This document shows, piece by piece, positions 39,689 through 48,946 of a DNA stretch of 64,000 nt. Position numbers and translations under genes: made by a program. The DNA is from Edwardsiella anguillarum ET080813. GTDB taxonomy: Bacteria > Pseudomonadota > Gammaproteobacteria > Enterobacterales > Enterobacteriaceae. The notes beneath the pieces are model-generated. The model was not told the origin of the DNA. It did no database searches and saw nothing but the letters and a program-made list of their open reading frames with translations. The first letter of the stretch is position 1; the number at the start of each line of letters is the position of its first letter. The DNA is taken from the NCBI RefSeq assembly GCF_000264765.2, contig NZ_CP006664.1:1116001-1180000 (forward strand), written 5' to 3'.

Positions 39689-40843
39689 ATGGCCAAACAC
39701 CTTTTCACTTCCGAGTCCGTGTCTGAAGGACATCCGGATAAAATCGCCGACCAAATCTCCGACGCCGTACTGGATGCCATCCTCGAACAGGATCCGAAGG
39801 CGCGCGTAGCCTGTGAGACCTACGTCAAAACCGGCATGGTGCTGGTCGGCGGCGAAATCACCACCAACGCCTGGGTCGATATCGAAGAGCTGACCCGTAA
39901 AACCGTGGCCGACATCGGCTACGTCAGCTCCGACATGGGCTTTGACGCCAACTCCTGCGCCGTACTGAGCGCCATCGGCAAACAGTCCCCGGATATCAAC
40001 CAGGGCGTCGACCGCTGCGATCCGCTGGAGCAGGGCGCCGGCGACCAGGGCATCATGTTCGGGTACGCCACCAACGAAACTGACGTACTGATGCCGGCAC
40101 CGATCACCTACGCCCACCGTCTGATGGAGCGTCAGGCCCAGGTGCGCAAAAACGGTACCCTGCCGTGGCTGCGTCCGGATGCCAAGAGCCAGGTGACCTT
40201 CCAGTATGACGACGGCAAGATCGCCGGTATCGATGCCGTGGTGCTCTCGACCCAGCACGCCGACACCATCAGCCAGAAAGATCTGCAGGAAGCGGTGATG
40301 GAAGAGATCATCAAGCCGGTTCTGCCTGCCGAGTGGCTGTCCGCCAGCACCAAATACTTTATCAACCCGACCGGCCGCTTCGTTATCGGCGGCCCGATGG
40401 GCGACTGTGGCCTGACCGGCCGTAAGATCATCGTCGATACCTACGGCGGCGCTGCCCGTCACGGCGGCGGTGCGTTTTCCGGTAAGGATCCATCCAAGGT
40501 TGACCGCTCCGCCGCCTACGCCGCGCGCTATGTTGCCAAGAACATCGTCGCCGCCGGCCTGGCCGACCGCTGTGAGATCCAGGTCTCCTACGCCATCGGC
40601 GTGGCCGAGCCGACCTCGATCATGATAGAAACCTTCGGCACGGAGAAGGTCGATCAGGAACAGCTGACCCAGCTGGTTCGTGAGTTCTTCGATCTGCGTC
40701 CGTATGGCCTGATCCAGATGCTGGATCTGATCCAGCCGATCTATCGCCAGACGGCAGCCTACGGCCACTTTGGCCGTGAGCAGTTCCCGTGGGAAAAAAC
40801 CGACAAAGCCGCGCTGCTGCGCGAGGCCGCCGGTCTGAAGTAA
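39689..40843 (+). CDS. metK: S-adenosylmethionine synthetase
   Basis: A 384-residue enzyme joining methionine and ATP to give SAM, the same length as in E. coli. ATP-site blocks include [18 protein letters not shown] near the N-terminus, [12 protein letters not shown] and [19 protein letters not shown]. The ATG at 39689 follows AAGGTAAAGAACACAT. SAM made here also supports polyamine synthesis with the neighbouring spe genes. Confidence 0.98.
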   Translation: MAKHLFTSESVSEGHPDKIADQISDAVLDAILEQDPKARVACETYVKTGMVLVGGEITTNAWVDIEELTRKTVADIGYVSSDMGFDANSCAVLSAIGKQSPDINQGVDRCDPLEQGAGDQGIMFGYATNETDVLMPAPITYAHRLMERQAQVRKNGTLPWLRPDAKSQVTFQYDDGKIAGIDAVVLSTQHADTISQKDLQEAVMEEIIKPVLPAEWLSASTKYFINPTGRFVIGGPMGDCGLTGRKIIVDTYGGAARHGGGAFSGKDPSKVDRSAAYAARYVAKNIVAAGLADRCEIQVSYAIGVAEPTSIMIETFGTEKVDQEQLTQLVREFFDLRPYGLIQMLDLIQPIYRQTAAYGHFGREQFPWEKTDKAALLREAAGLK

Positions 40844-40863
40844 CCGCGTATTACGCCTTCATA

Positions 40864-40890
40864 GAGCAGGTCTTACGGCCTGCTTTTTTT
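40864..40890 (+). terminator. Rho-independent terminator of metK
   Basis: AGCAGG, eight bases, CCTGCT followed by seven T residues, 22 bases after the metK stop. Confidence 0.92.
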
Positions 40891-40949
40891 ATCCCCGCGT
40901 GTCCCCCTCCCCGCACCGCGCATCCCTCTGCCGCTGACGCAGCACCAAA

Positions 40950-40965
40950 GTGAAAACGGTTACAC
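40950..40965 (+). promoter_or_regulatory. Distal GalR/GalS operator
   Basis: GTGAAAACGGTTACAC fits the GalR/GalS consensus GTGNAANCGNTTNCAC at every fixed position. Its centre is 193 bases from the proximal operator. Confidence 0.8.
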
Positions 40966-41142
40966 AGTGCGATACAGCGCCATCGTTCGTCGGTGTCACT
41001 CAGCCTATCGCCAGGCTTAATTAGGCTTTCCATTGGCCAAAACAGGGGTAAAACCGCGAAATAACGTCGTGTTACAACATAAACAAATCGAGTCATTAAC
41101 AGTGCAGCTACGTGTATTGATGATGATTATTTATCCGGATGA

Positions 41143-41158
41143 ATGTAAGCGATTACAT
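41143..41158 (+). promoter_or_regulatory. Proximal GalR/GalS operator
   Basis: ATGTAAGCGATTACAT is a perfect palindrome with the LacI-family CG centre and matches the GalR/GalS core TGTAANCGNTTACA exactly. It lies about 20 bases upstream of the putative -10 box, overlapping the -35 zone. Confidence 0.8.
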
Positions 41159-41240
41159 TTGTGTGATCATGCGCACTTTATAGTCAGCGGGCAATTCTTA
41201 CCATGGCGGCATCAGAGAAATGATCCTGTTTGGAGGCAGT

Positions 41241-42647
41241 ATGAGTACTACCGTCAATACATCCGCCGTACCCCATGCCCGTTCCAACGCCGGCATGACG
41301 TTCTTTGTCTGCTTTCTGGCCGCGCTGGCGGGTCTACTGTTTGGTCTGGATATCGGGGTGATCGCCGGTGCACTGCCGTTTATTACCGATACCTTTAACA
41401 TCACCAGCTCGCAGCAGGAATGGGTCGTCAGCTCGATGATGTTCGGGGCCGCCGTCGGCGCCGTTGGCAGCGGCTGGATGAACCACCGTATGGGGCGTAA
41501 ATACAGCCTGATGATCGGGGCGATTCTGTTCGTCGTCGGCTCCCTGTGTTCCGCCTTCGCCCCTAACGTCGATATTCTGATCCTGTCGCGCATCCTGCTG
41601 GGGCTGGCCGTCGGCATCGCCTCCTACACTGCGCCGATCTACCTGTCCGAGATCGCCCCGGAGCGCATCCGCGGCAGCATGATCTCGATGTACCAGCTGA
41701 TGATCACCATCGGGATCCTCGGCGCCTATCTGTCCGATACCGCCTTTAGCTATACCGGCTCCTGGCGCTGGATGCTGGGGGTGATCACCATCCCGGCCAT
41801 CGTGCTGCTGCTGGGGGTCTTCTTCCTGCCGGACAGCCCACGCTGGCTGGCCTCCCGTAACCGCCACGAACAGGCGCGCCAGGTGCTGGAAAAGCTGCGC
41901 GACAGCAGCCAGCAGGCCCAGGATGAGCTGAACGATATTCGTGACAGTCTGAAGTTGAAGCAGAGCGGCTGGACGCTGTTCCTGCAGAACAGCAACTTTC
42001 GCCGGGCGGTCTATCTGGGGATCCTGCTGCAGGTCATGCAGCAGTTTACCGGGATGAACGTCATTATGTATTACGCGCCGAAAATCTTCGATCTGGCCGG
42101 CTTTGCCAGCACCGAACAGCAGATGTGGGGAACGGTGATCGTCGGTCTGGTCAACGTACTGGCCACCTTCATCGCCATCGGTCTGGTGGACCGCTGGGGC
42201 CGTAAGCCAACGCTGATCCTGGGCTTTATCGTCATGGCCGTCGGGATGGGCACCCTGGGCACCATGATGAACATCGGCATTACCTCCAGCGTAGTGCAGT
42301 ACTTCGCCATCTTTATGCTGCTGCTGTTTATCGTCGGCTTCGCCATGAGCGCCGGCCCGCTGATCTGGGTGCTGTGCTCCGAAATCCAGCCGCTGAAAGG
42401 GCGCGACTTCGGCATCACCTGCTCCACCGCCACCAACTGGATCGCCAACATGATCGTCGGGGCAACCTTCCTGACCATGCTGAACAATCTGGGCAGCGCC
42501 CACACCTTCTGGGTCTACGCCGCCCTGAACCTGATCTTCATCTTCATTACCCTGGCGCTGATCCCGGAGACCAAGAATATCTCCCTGGAGCACATCGAGC
42601 GTAATCTGATGGCCGGCAAATCGCTGCGCAACATTGGCTCGCGCTAA
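41241..42647 (+). CDS. galP: Galactose:proton symporter GalP
   Basis: A 468-residue sugar porter of the major facilitator superfamily with 12 predicted membrane helices. Family blocks: [62 protein letters not shown] and the C-terminal [15 protein letters not shown]. It is close to E. coli GalP throughout. The ATG at 41241 has a GGAGG site seven bases upstream. Two GalR/GalS operators upstream support the assignment. Confidence 0.95.
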   Translation: MSTTVNTSAVPHARSNAGMTFFVCFLAALAGLLFGLDIGVIAGALPFITDTFNITSSQQEWVVSSMMFGAAVGAVGSGWMNHRMGRKYSLMIGAILFVVGSLCSAFAPNVDILILSRILLGLAVGIASYTAPIYLSEIAPERIRGSMISMYQLMITIGILGAYLSDTAFSYTGSWRWMLGVITIPAIVLLLGVFFLPDSPRWLASRNRHEQARQVLEKLRDSSQQAQDELNDIRDSLKLKQSGWTLFLQNSNFRRAVYLGILLQVMQQFTGMNVIMYYAPKIFDLAGFASTEQQMWGTVIVGLVNVLATFIAIGLVDRWGRKPTLILGFIVMAVGMGTLGTMMNIGITSSVVQYFAIFMLLLFIVGFAMSAGPLIWVLCSEIQPLKGRDFGITCSTATNWIANMIVGATFLTMLNNLGSAHTFWVYAALNLIFIFITLALIPETKNISLEHIERNLMAGKSLRNIGSR

Positions 42648-42665
42648 ACACATCGCCCCACGCTA

Positions 42666-42694
42666 CCGCATGGCGCCTGCCATGCGGTTTTTTT
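42666..42694 (+). terminator. Rho-independent terminator of galP
   Basis: CCGCATGG, six bases, CCATGCGG followed by seven T residues, 19 bases after the galP stop; convergent pmbA ends nearby. Confidence 0.94.
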
Positions 42695-42721
42695 ATCCGC
42701 GCCGAGGCGATGAGACCCCCT

Positions 42722-44062
42722 TCACTCCCCGGCGATCTGCATGCTGTCCAGCAGCACCGAGCCGCACTGAATGTTGCTGCGCGTTTCAATATCGTCGCCG
42801 ATGGTGACCATGTTGGCCCACATGTCGCGCAGATTGCCAGCGATGGTAACCTCGCTCACCGGGTACTGGATCTCGCCGTTCTCCACCCAGAAACCGGATG
42901 CGCCGCGCGAATAGTCGCCGGTCACCGCGCTCACCCCCTGCCCCATCAGCTCGGTGACCAGGAAGCCGCGCCCCATCTCGCGCAGCATCTGTTCAAATCC
43001 CAGCCCGCGGCCGGCGATACGCCAGTTATGAATACCGCCTGCGTGACCGGTGCTATGCAGCCCCAGCTTACGCGCCGAATAGCTGGTCAGCAGCCAGGTC
43101 TGCAGCACGCCGTCCTGTACAATACGGCGCGGCGTGGTGCGTACCCCTTCGCTGTCGAACGGGGTCGACGCCAGACCGCGCAGCAGGTGCGGCTGCTCAT
43201 CAATGGTCAGCCAGGAGGGCAGGATCTGCTGGCCCAGGCTATCGAGTAAAAAGGTGGACTTGCGGTACACGCTGCTGCCGCTAATCGCCCCGACCAGATG
43301 GCCGAACAGCCCGGTGGCGGCCTCTGCGGCAAACATCACCGGCGCCTGCATGGTGGGCAGACGACGCGGTGCCAGGCGCGCCAGCGTTCGGCGGGCGCAC
43401 TCCTCGCCGACCCAGCGCGCGGAGCGCAGGTCATCCATATCGCGGGAGATGGTATAGGCGTAATCGCGCTCCATGTCGCCGTCCTGCTCGGCAATCACGC
43501 AGCTGGACAGGGAGTGGCGGCTGGAGCAGTAGCTCTGCAGCATGCCGTGGCTGTTGCCGAAGACACGGATGCCATAGTGGCTGTTGAAGCTACCGCCCTC
43601 GGTATTGCTGATTCGCGCATCGGCGCTCAGGGCCGCCTGCTCGGCCTCTGCCGCCAGCGCAATCGCCTGCTCAGCGTTCAGCTCCGCCGGGTGAAACAGA
43701 TCCAGATCCGGCGCCTCAAACGCCAGCAGATCGCACGGCGCCGGCCCGGCGCAGGGGTCAGGAGAGGTGTAGCGCGCAATATCCAACGCCGCCTGCACCG
43801 TACGCGCGATGGCCTGCGGGCTGAGATCGGTCGAGGAGGCGCTGCCTTTACACTGCTGATGGTAGACGGTGATCCCTAGCGCGCCGTCGCTGTTAAACTC
43901 GACGTTCTCGACCTCACCAAAGCGGGTGCTGACGCTGATGCCGGTGGTCCGGGTCACCGCCACCTCTGCCGCATCCGCTCCGGCCTGCGCCAGCGTCAGC
44001 GCCTGCGCCACGGCCTCTTCCAGCGCCTTGCGCTGCTCTGCTACCTGATTGATGACTTTCAT
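42722..44062 (-). CDS. pmbA: Metalloprotease PmbA (TldE)
   Basis: A 446-residue TldD/TldE-family protein very close to E. coli PmbA. Conserved blocks: [58 protein letters not shown] and [24 protein letters not shown]. With TldD it forms the protease that matures microcin B17 and degrades CcdA. In E. coli pmbA and darP are adjacent; here an H-NS-family gene lies between. Confidence 0.95.
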   Translation of the reverse strand: MKVINQVAEQRKALEEAVAQALTLAQAGADAAEVAVTRTTGISVSTRFGEVENVEFNSDGALGITVYHQQCKGSASSTDLSPQAIARTVQAALDIARYTSPDPCAGPAPCDLLAFEAPDLDLFHPAELNAEQAIALAAEAEQAALSADARISNTEGGSFNSHYGIRVFGNSHGMLQSYCSSRHSLSSCVIAEQDGDMERDYAYTISRDMDDLRSARWVGEECARRTLARLAPRRLPTMQAPVMFAAEAATGLFGHLVGAISGSSVYRKSTFLLDSLGQQILPSWLTIDEQPHLLRGLASTPFDSEGVRTTPRRIVQDGVLQTWLLTSYSARKLGLHSTGHAGGIHNWRIAGRGLGFEQMLREMGRGFLVTELMGQGVSAVTGDYSRGASGFWVENGEIQYPVSEVTIAGNLRDMWANMVTIGDDIETRSNIQCGSVLLDSMQIAGE

Positions 44063-44448
44063 TAATCCGCCATGATTGCAAAACGGTTAAACCGGACGAC
44101 ACCGCGCCGTCGGCTATGACAACAGGCCGCAGCCTGAGTAATACAGGGCCGTATCTCCCGCGGACAGCCGGCAGCGGTACAGGCCGGCGCGATCGCCGAC
44201 AACCGCCCAGGGACAACGGCGCCCAATGAGGGAACAGCAGCTATGAGTGTAACAGGAAGCGCAGCGAATTTCGTTGCCAGCGCATGTCCCGGCGCAGACC
44301 CGCCGCGGTGCGAGTGCCGTGCCGCAGGCGCAGCGCGACCCAGCGAAGGGATGAGATAAGAAAAAGACGGGACGCGCGGCGCCGCCGCAAATAACGGCGC
44401 GACCGCCATGCCCCGCGCTGACGGGGAGCATCATGACGGTCGGAGAAT
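44063..44448. other. Intergenic region hns-like / pmbA
   Basis: A 386-base stretch on the minus-strand path from the H-NS-like gene to pmbA. It should hold the pmbA promoter. Next to the H-NS-like stop a GCGCCG / CGGCGC hairpin precedes a T-rich run and may terminate that gene. A Cys-rich 115-codon frame crossing the region is not convincing. Confidence 0.45.
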
Positions 44449-44850
44449 TTATTTGATCAGGAAATCATCCAGGGATTTACCGGCGTCGACTTCACTCTTG
44501 ATCATTTTCGGCATGCGGCCCTGGCCGGTCCACTGCTTAATTTCGCCGTTCTCATCCAGATATTCATATTTAGCCGGACGCGGCGCACGCTTAGCTTTAC
44601 GCTCAGTGACCTTTTCCATCTCCAGTAAATCATCCAGAGAGATCCCTTCGGCCATCAGCATTTCGCGGTAGGACTTCAGCTTCTCTTCACGCTCGCGGCG
44701 GCTGCTCTCAGCCTGCTCGATCTCTTCACGGCGCTCGCTTACCACGGCGCGCAGCTTATCCAGCATATCTTCCAGAACGGTAATCTGGGTTTCGCGTGCA
44801 TAGGCACGCAGCGTACGAATATTATTCAGTGACTTCAACAAATCTGACAT
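44449..44850 (-). CDS. H-NS/StpA-family nucleoid protein
   Basis: A 133-residue protein with the two-domain H-NS layout: an N-terminal coiled-coil oligomerisation region ([20 protein letters not shown] and on to about residue 80) and a C-terminal DNA-binding domain [23 protein letters not shown]. The QGR core that enters the AT-rich minor groove is intact; the following Thr of H-NS is Met here. It should bind and silence AT-rich DNA. It is between pmbA and darP, not the usual hns neighbourhood, so it may be a paralogue; I cannot see whether another hns exists in the genome. Confidence 0.9.
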   Translation of the reverse strand: MSDLLKSLNNIRTLRAYARETQITVLEDMLDKLRAVVSERREEIEQAESSRREREEKLKSYREMLMAEGISLDDLLEMEKVTERKAKRAPRPAKYEYLDENGEIKQWTGQGRMPKMIKSEVDAGKSLDDFLIK

Positions 44851-45336
44851 AACTAACCTATATTAATTTAGACCGCGGCATTATAATTATATTGTCTTTC
44901 GAGTCAAAACCTATGACAAATTAATTTTCCCTGACCGACGTTCCGTGTTCGGTCCCACTTTCCGCCACCGTTAACAGATCAAAAAAGACGATTTAGCAAA
45001 ATATTATATATCCCCCATCAGATCACAATCCGCCAATTAAATATTAATATGTATTATTAATCAGAGTATTAATTTCAGCGCACTGCGCCGATCCGCCGTC
45101 ACCGTCGCGCGACAGACCAGGCGTAACGCGCTATTTTCCGGCGCTACAGCGCGGCGCGTGGGGGCGATGGCGATGGCGAACATTCCCTGCCGTAAAACGG
45201 GCGCCGGGTATATACTTCTGCACGGGAAACCGTCTTACGGGTCATCCATCGACCGCGGCGTCGGCGCGGGCCGATAATTGCGCGACACGCACGCGTACAC
45301 CTGTTAGGATGTGCGCCATTTTTTAAGGAAACTGCC
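44851..45336. other. AT-rich divergent region hns-like / darP
   Basis: A 486-base divergent spacer. The 200 bases next to the H-NS-like gene (44855-45075) are strikingly AT-rich and intrinsically curved-looking, a natural target for autoregulation by an H-NS protein. The darP side is GC-rich. No gene called. Confidence 0.5.
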
Positions 45337-45891
45337 ATGCACAAACATCCAGACGAAGAGTGGCTGGACGAGATCCCAGGCCAACAAGAGAACGAAGATG
45401 ATGATGAAATCATCTGGGTCAGCAAAAGCGAAATCAAACGCGATGCCGAAGCCCTGAAAGCCCTGGGGGCCGAACTGGTAGACCTCGGGAAAAATGCGCT
45501 GGACCGCATCCCGCTGGATGAAGATCTGCGCGCCGCAATTGAGCTAGCGCAGCGCATCAAGAAAGAGGGGCGTCGTCGCCAGCTGCAGCTGATCGGTAAA
45601 CTGCTGCGCCAGCGCGATCCCGAGCCGATCCAGACGGCGCTGGATAAGCTGAAAAACCGCCACAATCAGCAGGTTGCTCTGTTCCATAAGCTAGAACAGC
45701 TGCGCGACCGTCTGATCAACGATGGCGATGAGACGATCACCGAGGTTCTCAACCTCTATCCCCACGCCGACCGCCAGCAGCTGCGTGCCCTGATCCGCAA
45801 CGCCAAAAAAGAGCGGGACGGTAACAAGCCCCCCAAATCCGCACGTCAGATTTTCCAATATCTGCGCACGCTGGCAGAAACAAACGACTGA
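45337..45891 (+). CDS. darP: Ribosome-associated protein DarP (YjgA)
   Basis: A 184-residue helical protein of the DUF615/YjgA family, acidic at the N-terminus and highly charged after. Conserved blocks [21 protein letters not shown] and [14 protein letters not shown] are present. It binds late 50S precursors and promotes peptidyl transferase centre maturation in E. coli. AAGGAA lies seven bases before the ATG. Confidence 0.94.
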   Translation: MHKHPDEEWLDEIPGQQENEDDDEIIWVSKSEIKRDAEALKALGAELVDLGKNALDRIPLDEDLRAAIELAQRIKKEGRRRQLQLIGKLLRQRDPEPIQTALDKLKNRHNQQVALFHKLEQLRDRLINDGDETITEVLNLYPHADRQQLRALIRNAKKERDGNKPPKSARQIFQYLRTLAETND

Positions 45892-45940
45892 TACAACGCG
45901 CCTGCCGGCCGCTTGGCCGGTAGCGCCGTTTCCCCGCGTA

Positions 45941-46219
45941 TTAGGCCGCTCTATCGTAGGTATTAAAGCGCAACTCGCCCTCCAGCTCCTCTTCGGCGTC
46001 CTCAAACAGCAGCACCAGCGCTGCAAAGCGTCGCCTTTTCGCGGCGTCGAAGTTGACGAACGTAATCTCCAGCGGCATCCCGATATCGCCGGTCAGCGCA
46101 TCCCACAGCGCATCAAGGTTGTTGCCAAACCTCGGCGCCAGCGTAAAGGCCCGGGAAAACTGGCGATAGAACGCCGCTAAATCGGCTATCTGGTTAAAAT
46201 CAAACTGGACTTTTTGCAT
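45941..46219 (-). CDS. Barstar-family ribonuclease inhibitor
   Basis: A 92-residue barstar-like protein. Family blocks NNLDALWDALTG and LEITFVNFD are present, with Asp residues in the position used by barstar to plug the barnase active site (NLDALWD), and the C-terminal block EEELEGELRF. It has no signal peptide, so it acts in the cytoplasm. The ATG at 46219 has GGAG eight bases upstream; a GTG three codons earlier overlaps the barnase stop and its own ribosome site. It directly follows the barnase gene, giving a complete enzyme-inhibitor pair. Confidence 0.92.
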   Translation of the reverse strand: MQKVQFDFNQIADLAAFYRQFSRAFTLAPRFGNNLDALWDALTGDIGMPLEITFVNFDAAKRRRFAALVLLFEDAEEELEGELRFNTYDRAA

Positions 46220-46224
46220 GGCGA

Positions 46225-46689
46225 TCACTCCATACGGGTAAAGTGTCGATAGTGATCACGGGTGACATAAATCAGACCGTCGTTAGAGTACAGTACACGA
46301 TCCGCCTGACGACGGCCACAGCGATAGTTTATATCGGCCTCACGCCAGATCCGGTGCGCCTGCTGCGGCAGACGCCCCTCGCGGTTGGCGAAACGATCGC
46401 CGCCGATGGCCCGCCCCGGCACCGCCTGGCACAGGTTGCCGCGTGCGGGATCCCAGCCCGCCGCCCGCGCCTGGCGCTTGGTAATATAGTAGTCAGGCAG
46501 CCGCTGGTTCGCCTGGAGATAGGCCACCACCCGCGCCTGACGCGTCAGCTGCTCGATCGACGCTTCCGTCTGTCGCGCCTGTTCATCACTGGCCCCGCGC
46601 ACATGGTGCTGCGCCAGCGCCGCACCGCCCGCGATCATGACACTCAGGGCCAGGATCAGGCCAAAGAAACCTCTGCTCCGTCCGTTCAT
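46225..46689 (-). CDS. Secreted barnase-type guanyl-specific ribonuclease
   Basis: A 154-residue protein with an N-terminal hydrophobic signal segment (GFFGLILALSVMIAGGAALA, about residues 8-26) and a C-terminal domain that follows barnase closely: LPDYYITKRQARAAGW, IGGDRFANREGRLP, WREADINY, RVLYSNDGLIYVTRDHY. The catalytic set is intact: Glu117 (general base), Arg131 and His146, corresponding to barnase E73, R87 and H102. Two cysteines (87 and 124) could form a disulfide after export. The ATG at 46689 is chosen because it starts the signal peptide. Stop lies five bases before the barstar ATG. Confidence 0.93.
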   Translation of the reverse strand: MNGRSRGFFGLILALSVMIAGGAALAQHHVRGASDEQARQTEASIEQLTRQARVVAYLQANQRLPDYYITKRQARAAGWDPARGNLCQAVPGRAIGGDRFANREGRLPQQAHRIWREADINYRCGRRQADRVLYSNDGLIYVTRDHYRHFTRME

Positions 46690-46825
46690 CGTTACTGAGA
46701 GACCACTCCTGCACTGCGACGGCAACGCGACCGTCTCTGTCTGCCGCCAACGGCGGCCCTATCCCTTTATCATAAACGCTGAGGCGGGAAAAACCAGCCG
46801 GGCGGCGCCGTCGGGAGGACAGGAC

Positions 46826-48226
46826 TTAACGCTGGGCGCCGTTGCTGCGGATCACCTGCTGATACCAGTAGAAGCTGCGCTTCTTGCGCCGCGCCAGATC
46901 CCGCTGCCGATCGACATACACGAAGCCATACTGCTTCTGGTAACCGTTCAGCCACGAGAGCAGATCGATAAACGACCAGGGGTAGTAGCCGCGCACGTCG
47001 GCGCCCTCGGCGATAGCCTGCTCGACGGCGGCGATATGGTCGCGCAGGTAGTCGATACGGGGCTGATCGGCTATCTCAGCGTCGGTGATGGGATCTTTGG
47101 CCCCCAGTCCGTTCTCGGTGATATAGATGGGGATCGCGCCGTAGCGCCGACGAATGCGCGCAATCGCCTCCGTCAGCCCCTGCGGATAGATCTCCCAGTC
47201 CCAGTCGGAGTAGACGCCATCGGGGTTGCGTACGATCTTAAACAGCCCCTTAAACCCCATGCCGCCGCCGCTGCCCTTCTCTCCGCTGGTATTGAGATCA
47301 AAGCCCTGTATATCCTCATTGGCGGCGATCATCTCGCGTTTGTAGTAGTTCAGTCCGATAAAATCGACGGTGTTCTCCCGCAGCAACGCCGCATCGCCCG
47401 GGGCAAACTGCGGTACGCCAAACGCCTGCTGCGCCATCGCCAGCAGCTCCGCCGGATAGCGGCCCTTCAGTACCGGATCGAACAGCCAGTGGGTGTAGAT
47501 CCCTTCGGCCAGCGCGCAGGCGCGCAGATCCTCAGGACGTTGACTGATGGGATCGTTCGGCTGCATCACGTTAACGAAGCCGATCTGCCCAGCCACGCCC
47601 ATCTCGCGAAAACGCTTTACCGCCCGCGCGTTGGCCAGAAATACATGGTGACAGGCCTGAATGCCGATGCGCGGATCCTTCAGCCCCGGAGGATGCTGGC
47701 CGGTAAAGTACCCCATACTGATAAAGACGATGGTTTCGTTAAAGGTCGACCACAGATCGACCCGATCGCCGAAGCGGGCGTAACACAGACTGGCGTACTC
47801 CTCAAAGGCCTCTACGATGCGGCGATCGGCCCAGCCGCCGAAGCGATCCTGCAGCGCCTGCGGCAAATCCCAATGGTATAGCGTGATCATCGGACGGATA
47901 TTATGCTGCAGCAGCGCATCGATAAGCTCGCTGTAAAAGCGCACGCCCGCCTCATTGACCCGCCCGGTTCCCTCCGGCAGCAGCCGCGACCACGAGAGTG
48001 AGAAGCGGTATGAGGTCATCCCCAGCTCGGCCATCAGGGCGACATCCTCACGAAAGCGGTGATAGTGGTCGGCCGCCACATCACCGTTGCTGCCCTGGTA
48101 GGTCGTGCCGGGCCGATGTGAGTAAACGTCCCACACGGAGCGCCCTTTGCCGTCGGCGTCATGCGCCCCTTCAACCTGATAGGCCGCCGTCGCCGCCCCC
48201 CACAAAAATCCCTCGGGAAATCCCAT
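46826..48226 (-). CDS. 6-phospho-beta-glucosidase, GH1 family
   Basis: A 466-residue GH1 enzyme. The acid/base Glu164 lies in STFNE and the nucleophile Glu371 in YITENG. The C-terminal block DLLSWLNGYQKQYGFVYVD has Ser, Lys and Tyr where 6-phospho-glucosidases bind the sugar phosphate, in place of the Glu of plain beta-glucosidases, so a phosphorylated beta-glucoside is the likely substrate. The canonical NEP Pro is Thr here. No PTS transporter is adjacent. The ATG at 48226 has GAGGAG eight bases upstream. Its promoter is embedded in a large palindrome. Confidence 0.88.
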   Translation of the reverse strand: MGFPEGFLWGAATAAYQVEGAHDADGKGRSVWDVYSHRPGTTYQGSNGDVAADHYHRFREDVALMAELGMTSYRFSLSWSRLLPEGTGRVNEAGVRFYSELIDALLQHNIRPMITLYHWDLPQALQDRFGGWADRRIVEAFEEYASLCYARFGDRVDLWSTFNETIVFISMGYFTGQHPPGLKDPRIGIQACHHVFLANARAVKRFREMGVAGQIGFVNVMQPNDPISQRPEDLRACALAEGIYTHWLFDPVLKGRYPAELLAMAQQAFGVPQFAPGDAALLRENTVDFIGLNYYKREMIAANEDIQGFDLNTSGEKGSGGGMGFKGLFKIVRNPDGVYSDWDWEIYPQGLTEAIARIRRRYGAIPIYITENGLGAKDPITDAEIADQPRIDYLRDHIAAVEQAIAEGADVRGYYPWSFIDLLSWLNGYQKQYGFVYVDRQRDLARRKKRSFYWYQQVIRSNGAQR

Positions 48227-48288
48227 GACCGTAGCTCCTCGGCGTCACGCCATCGCTTACTCTGCGCCCCGCGGGCACCCCGCTCCGC

Positions 48289-48318
48289 AGTATAGACTGC
48301 GGCAAAAAGAGACTGCAA
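48289..48318 (-). promoter_or_regulatory. Promoter of the GH1 gene
   Basis: Minus-strand TTGCAG (-35, 48318-48313), an 18-base spacer and TATACT (-10, 48294-48289). Transcription would start near 48282, about 56 bases before the ATG. Confidence 0.7.
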
Positions 48319-48343
48319 CCGGTTTCAGAAACCGGTTGCAGTC
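48311..48343 (-). promoter_or_regulatory. Double LacI-family operator in a perfect palindrome
   Basis: Two 15-base arms (48311-48325 and 48329-48343) are exact inverted repeats around a 3-base centre. Each arm contains AACCGGTT with the CG centre typical of LacI-family operators and resembles AscG sites (GAAACCGGTTTC). The inner operator overlaps the -35 box of the GH1 promoter, so binding should repress it. Confidence 0.75.
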
Positions 48344-48658
48344 TACGTGATCGCCGCCACACCGCAGAGAGCCGGCGCACCGGCCCCCTGTCGGCGATAG
48401 CCGCACGCGTATAACGCGGGACAGAGGTGGACGCGGAGGTAGACGTGGAGCTGGAGGTGAACGCGGATGTAAGCGCGAAGGTGGAAGTGGTCGTTCATCG
48501 TAGCAGAGACGCAGACTGTATACGCGGCGCGCAGGCGACGGAGCGGGGGGATGACGCGGGGCAGAAAAGCGAAAGCAGAGGGGGGAGAGCCTCTCTGCTT
48601 TCTGAACCCGATCTGTCAGAATCGGGAGTCGTTCAGCGGGATTTTAGCCGAATCCTGC

Positions 48659-48668
48659 GAACCGGTTC
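48659..48668. promoter_or_regulatory. Third operator-like site, GAACCGGTTC
   Basis: A perfect 10-base palindrome with the same AACCGGTT core, about 335 bases upstream of the double operator. It could be a distal looping site or the operator of a lost divergent gene. Confidence 0.35.
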
Positions 48669-48946
48669 ATTATCTCACAGGCAACCGACGGCGCAATTCT
48701 CCGCGCGACTAAATCTGCTTTTTGTGAGCTGTCAGACCAGATAATTCGGTGATAACGAAGCCCCCCGCTGGTTTTGCTGAAACATCCCGTCAGGCCGCGC
48801 CACACGGGCATAATACTGCCCGTTTCCCCCTCCGCCCGACCGATAGCTTCCCGCCGATTTCAGTGCCGTATCATTTTCTGCCCCTCGGCGTTATAGGGCG
48901 CTAGGACGTATCCCGTAACGGTGCGTGGCGTTGACGCCGAGCACTG

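Larger units (their letters stand above)
40844..41240 (+). other. galP control region
   Basis: A 397-base non-coding region with the metK terminator, two GalR/GalS-type operators and a candidate -10 box TATAGT at 41179-41184. A perfect TGTGA Crp half-site (41162-41166) lies between the proximal operator and the -10 box, but its partner half is poor. Confidence 0.7.

Noticed and set aside
41162-41177. Crp site upstream of galP
   Set aside because: Only the TGTGA half is good, and its centre would lie about 21 bases before the expected transcription start, a poor place for activation; mentioned but not called.
41334-42653. 439-codon minus-strand open frame
   Set aside because: Antisense to galP; rich in Asp, Gln, His and Gly, typical of the reverse of a membrane protein gene.
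44062-44409. 115-codon minus-strand frame between the H-NS-like gene and pmbA
   Set aside because: Cys/Arg/Ala-rich, no homology recognised, and it runs into the pmbA start; more likely chance.
48427-48744. 105-codon plus-strand frame upstream of the GH1 gene
   Set aside because: Its N-terminal half is the translation of an imperfect purine-rich repeat and the rest overlaps hairpins and an operator-like site.
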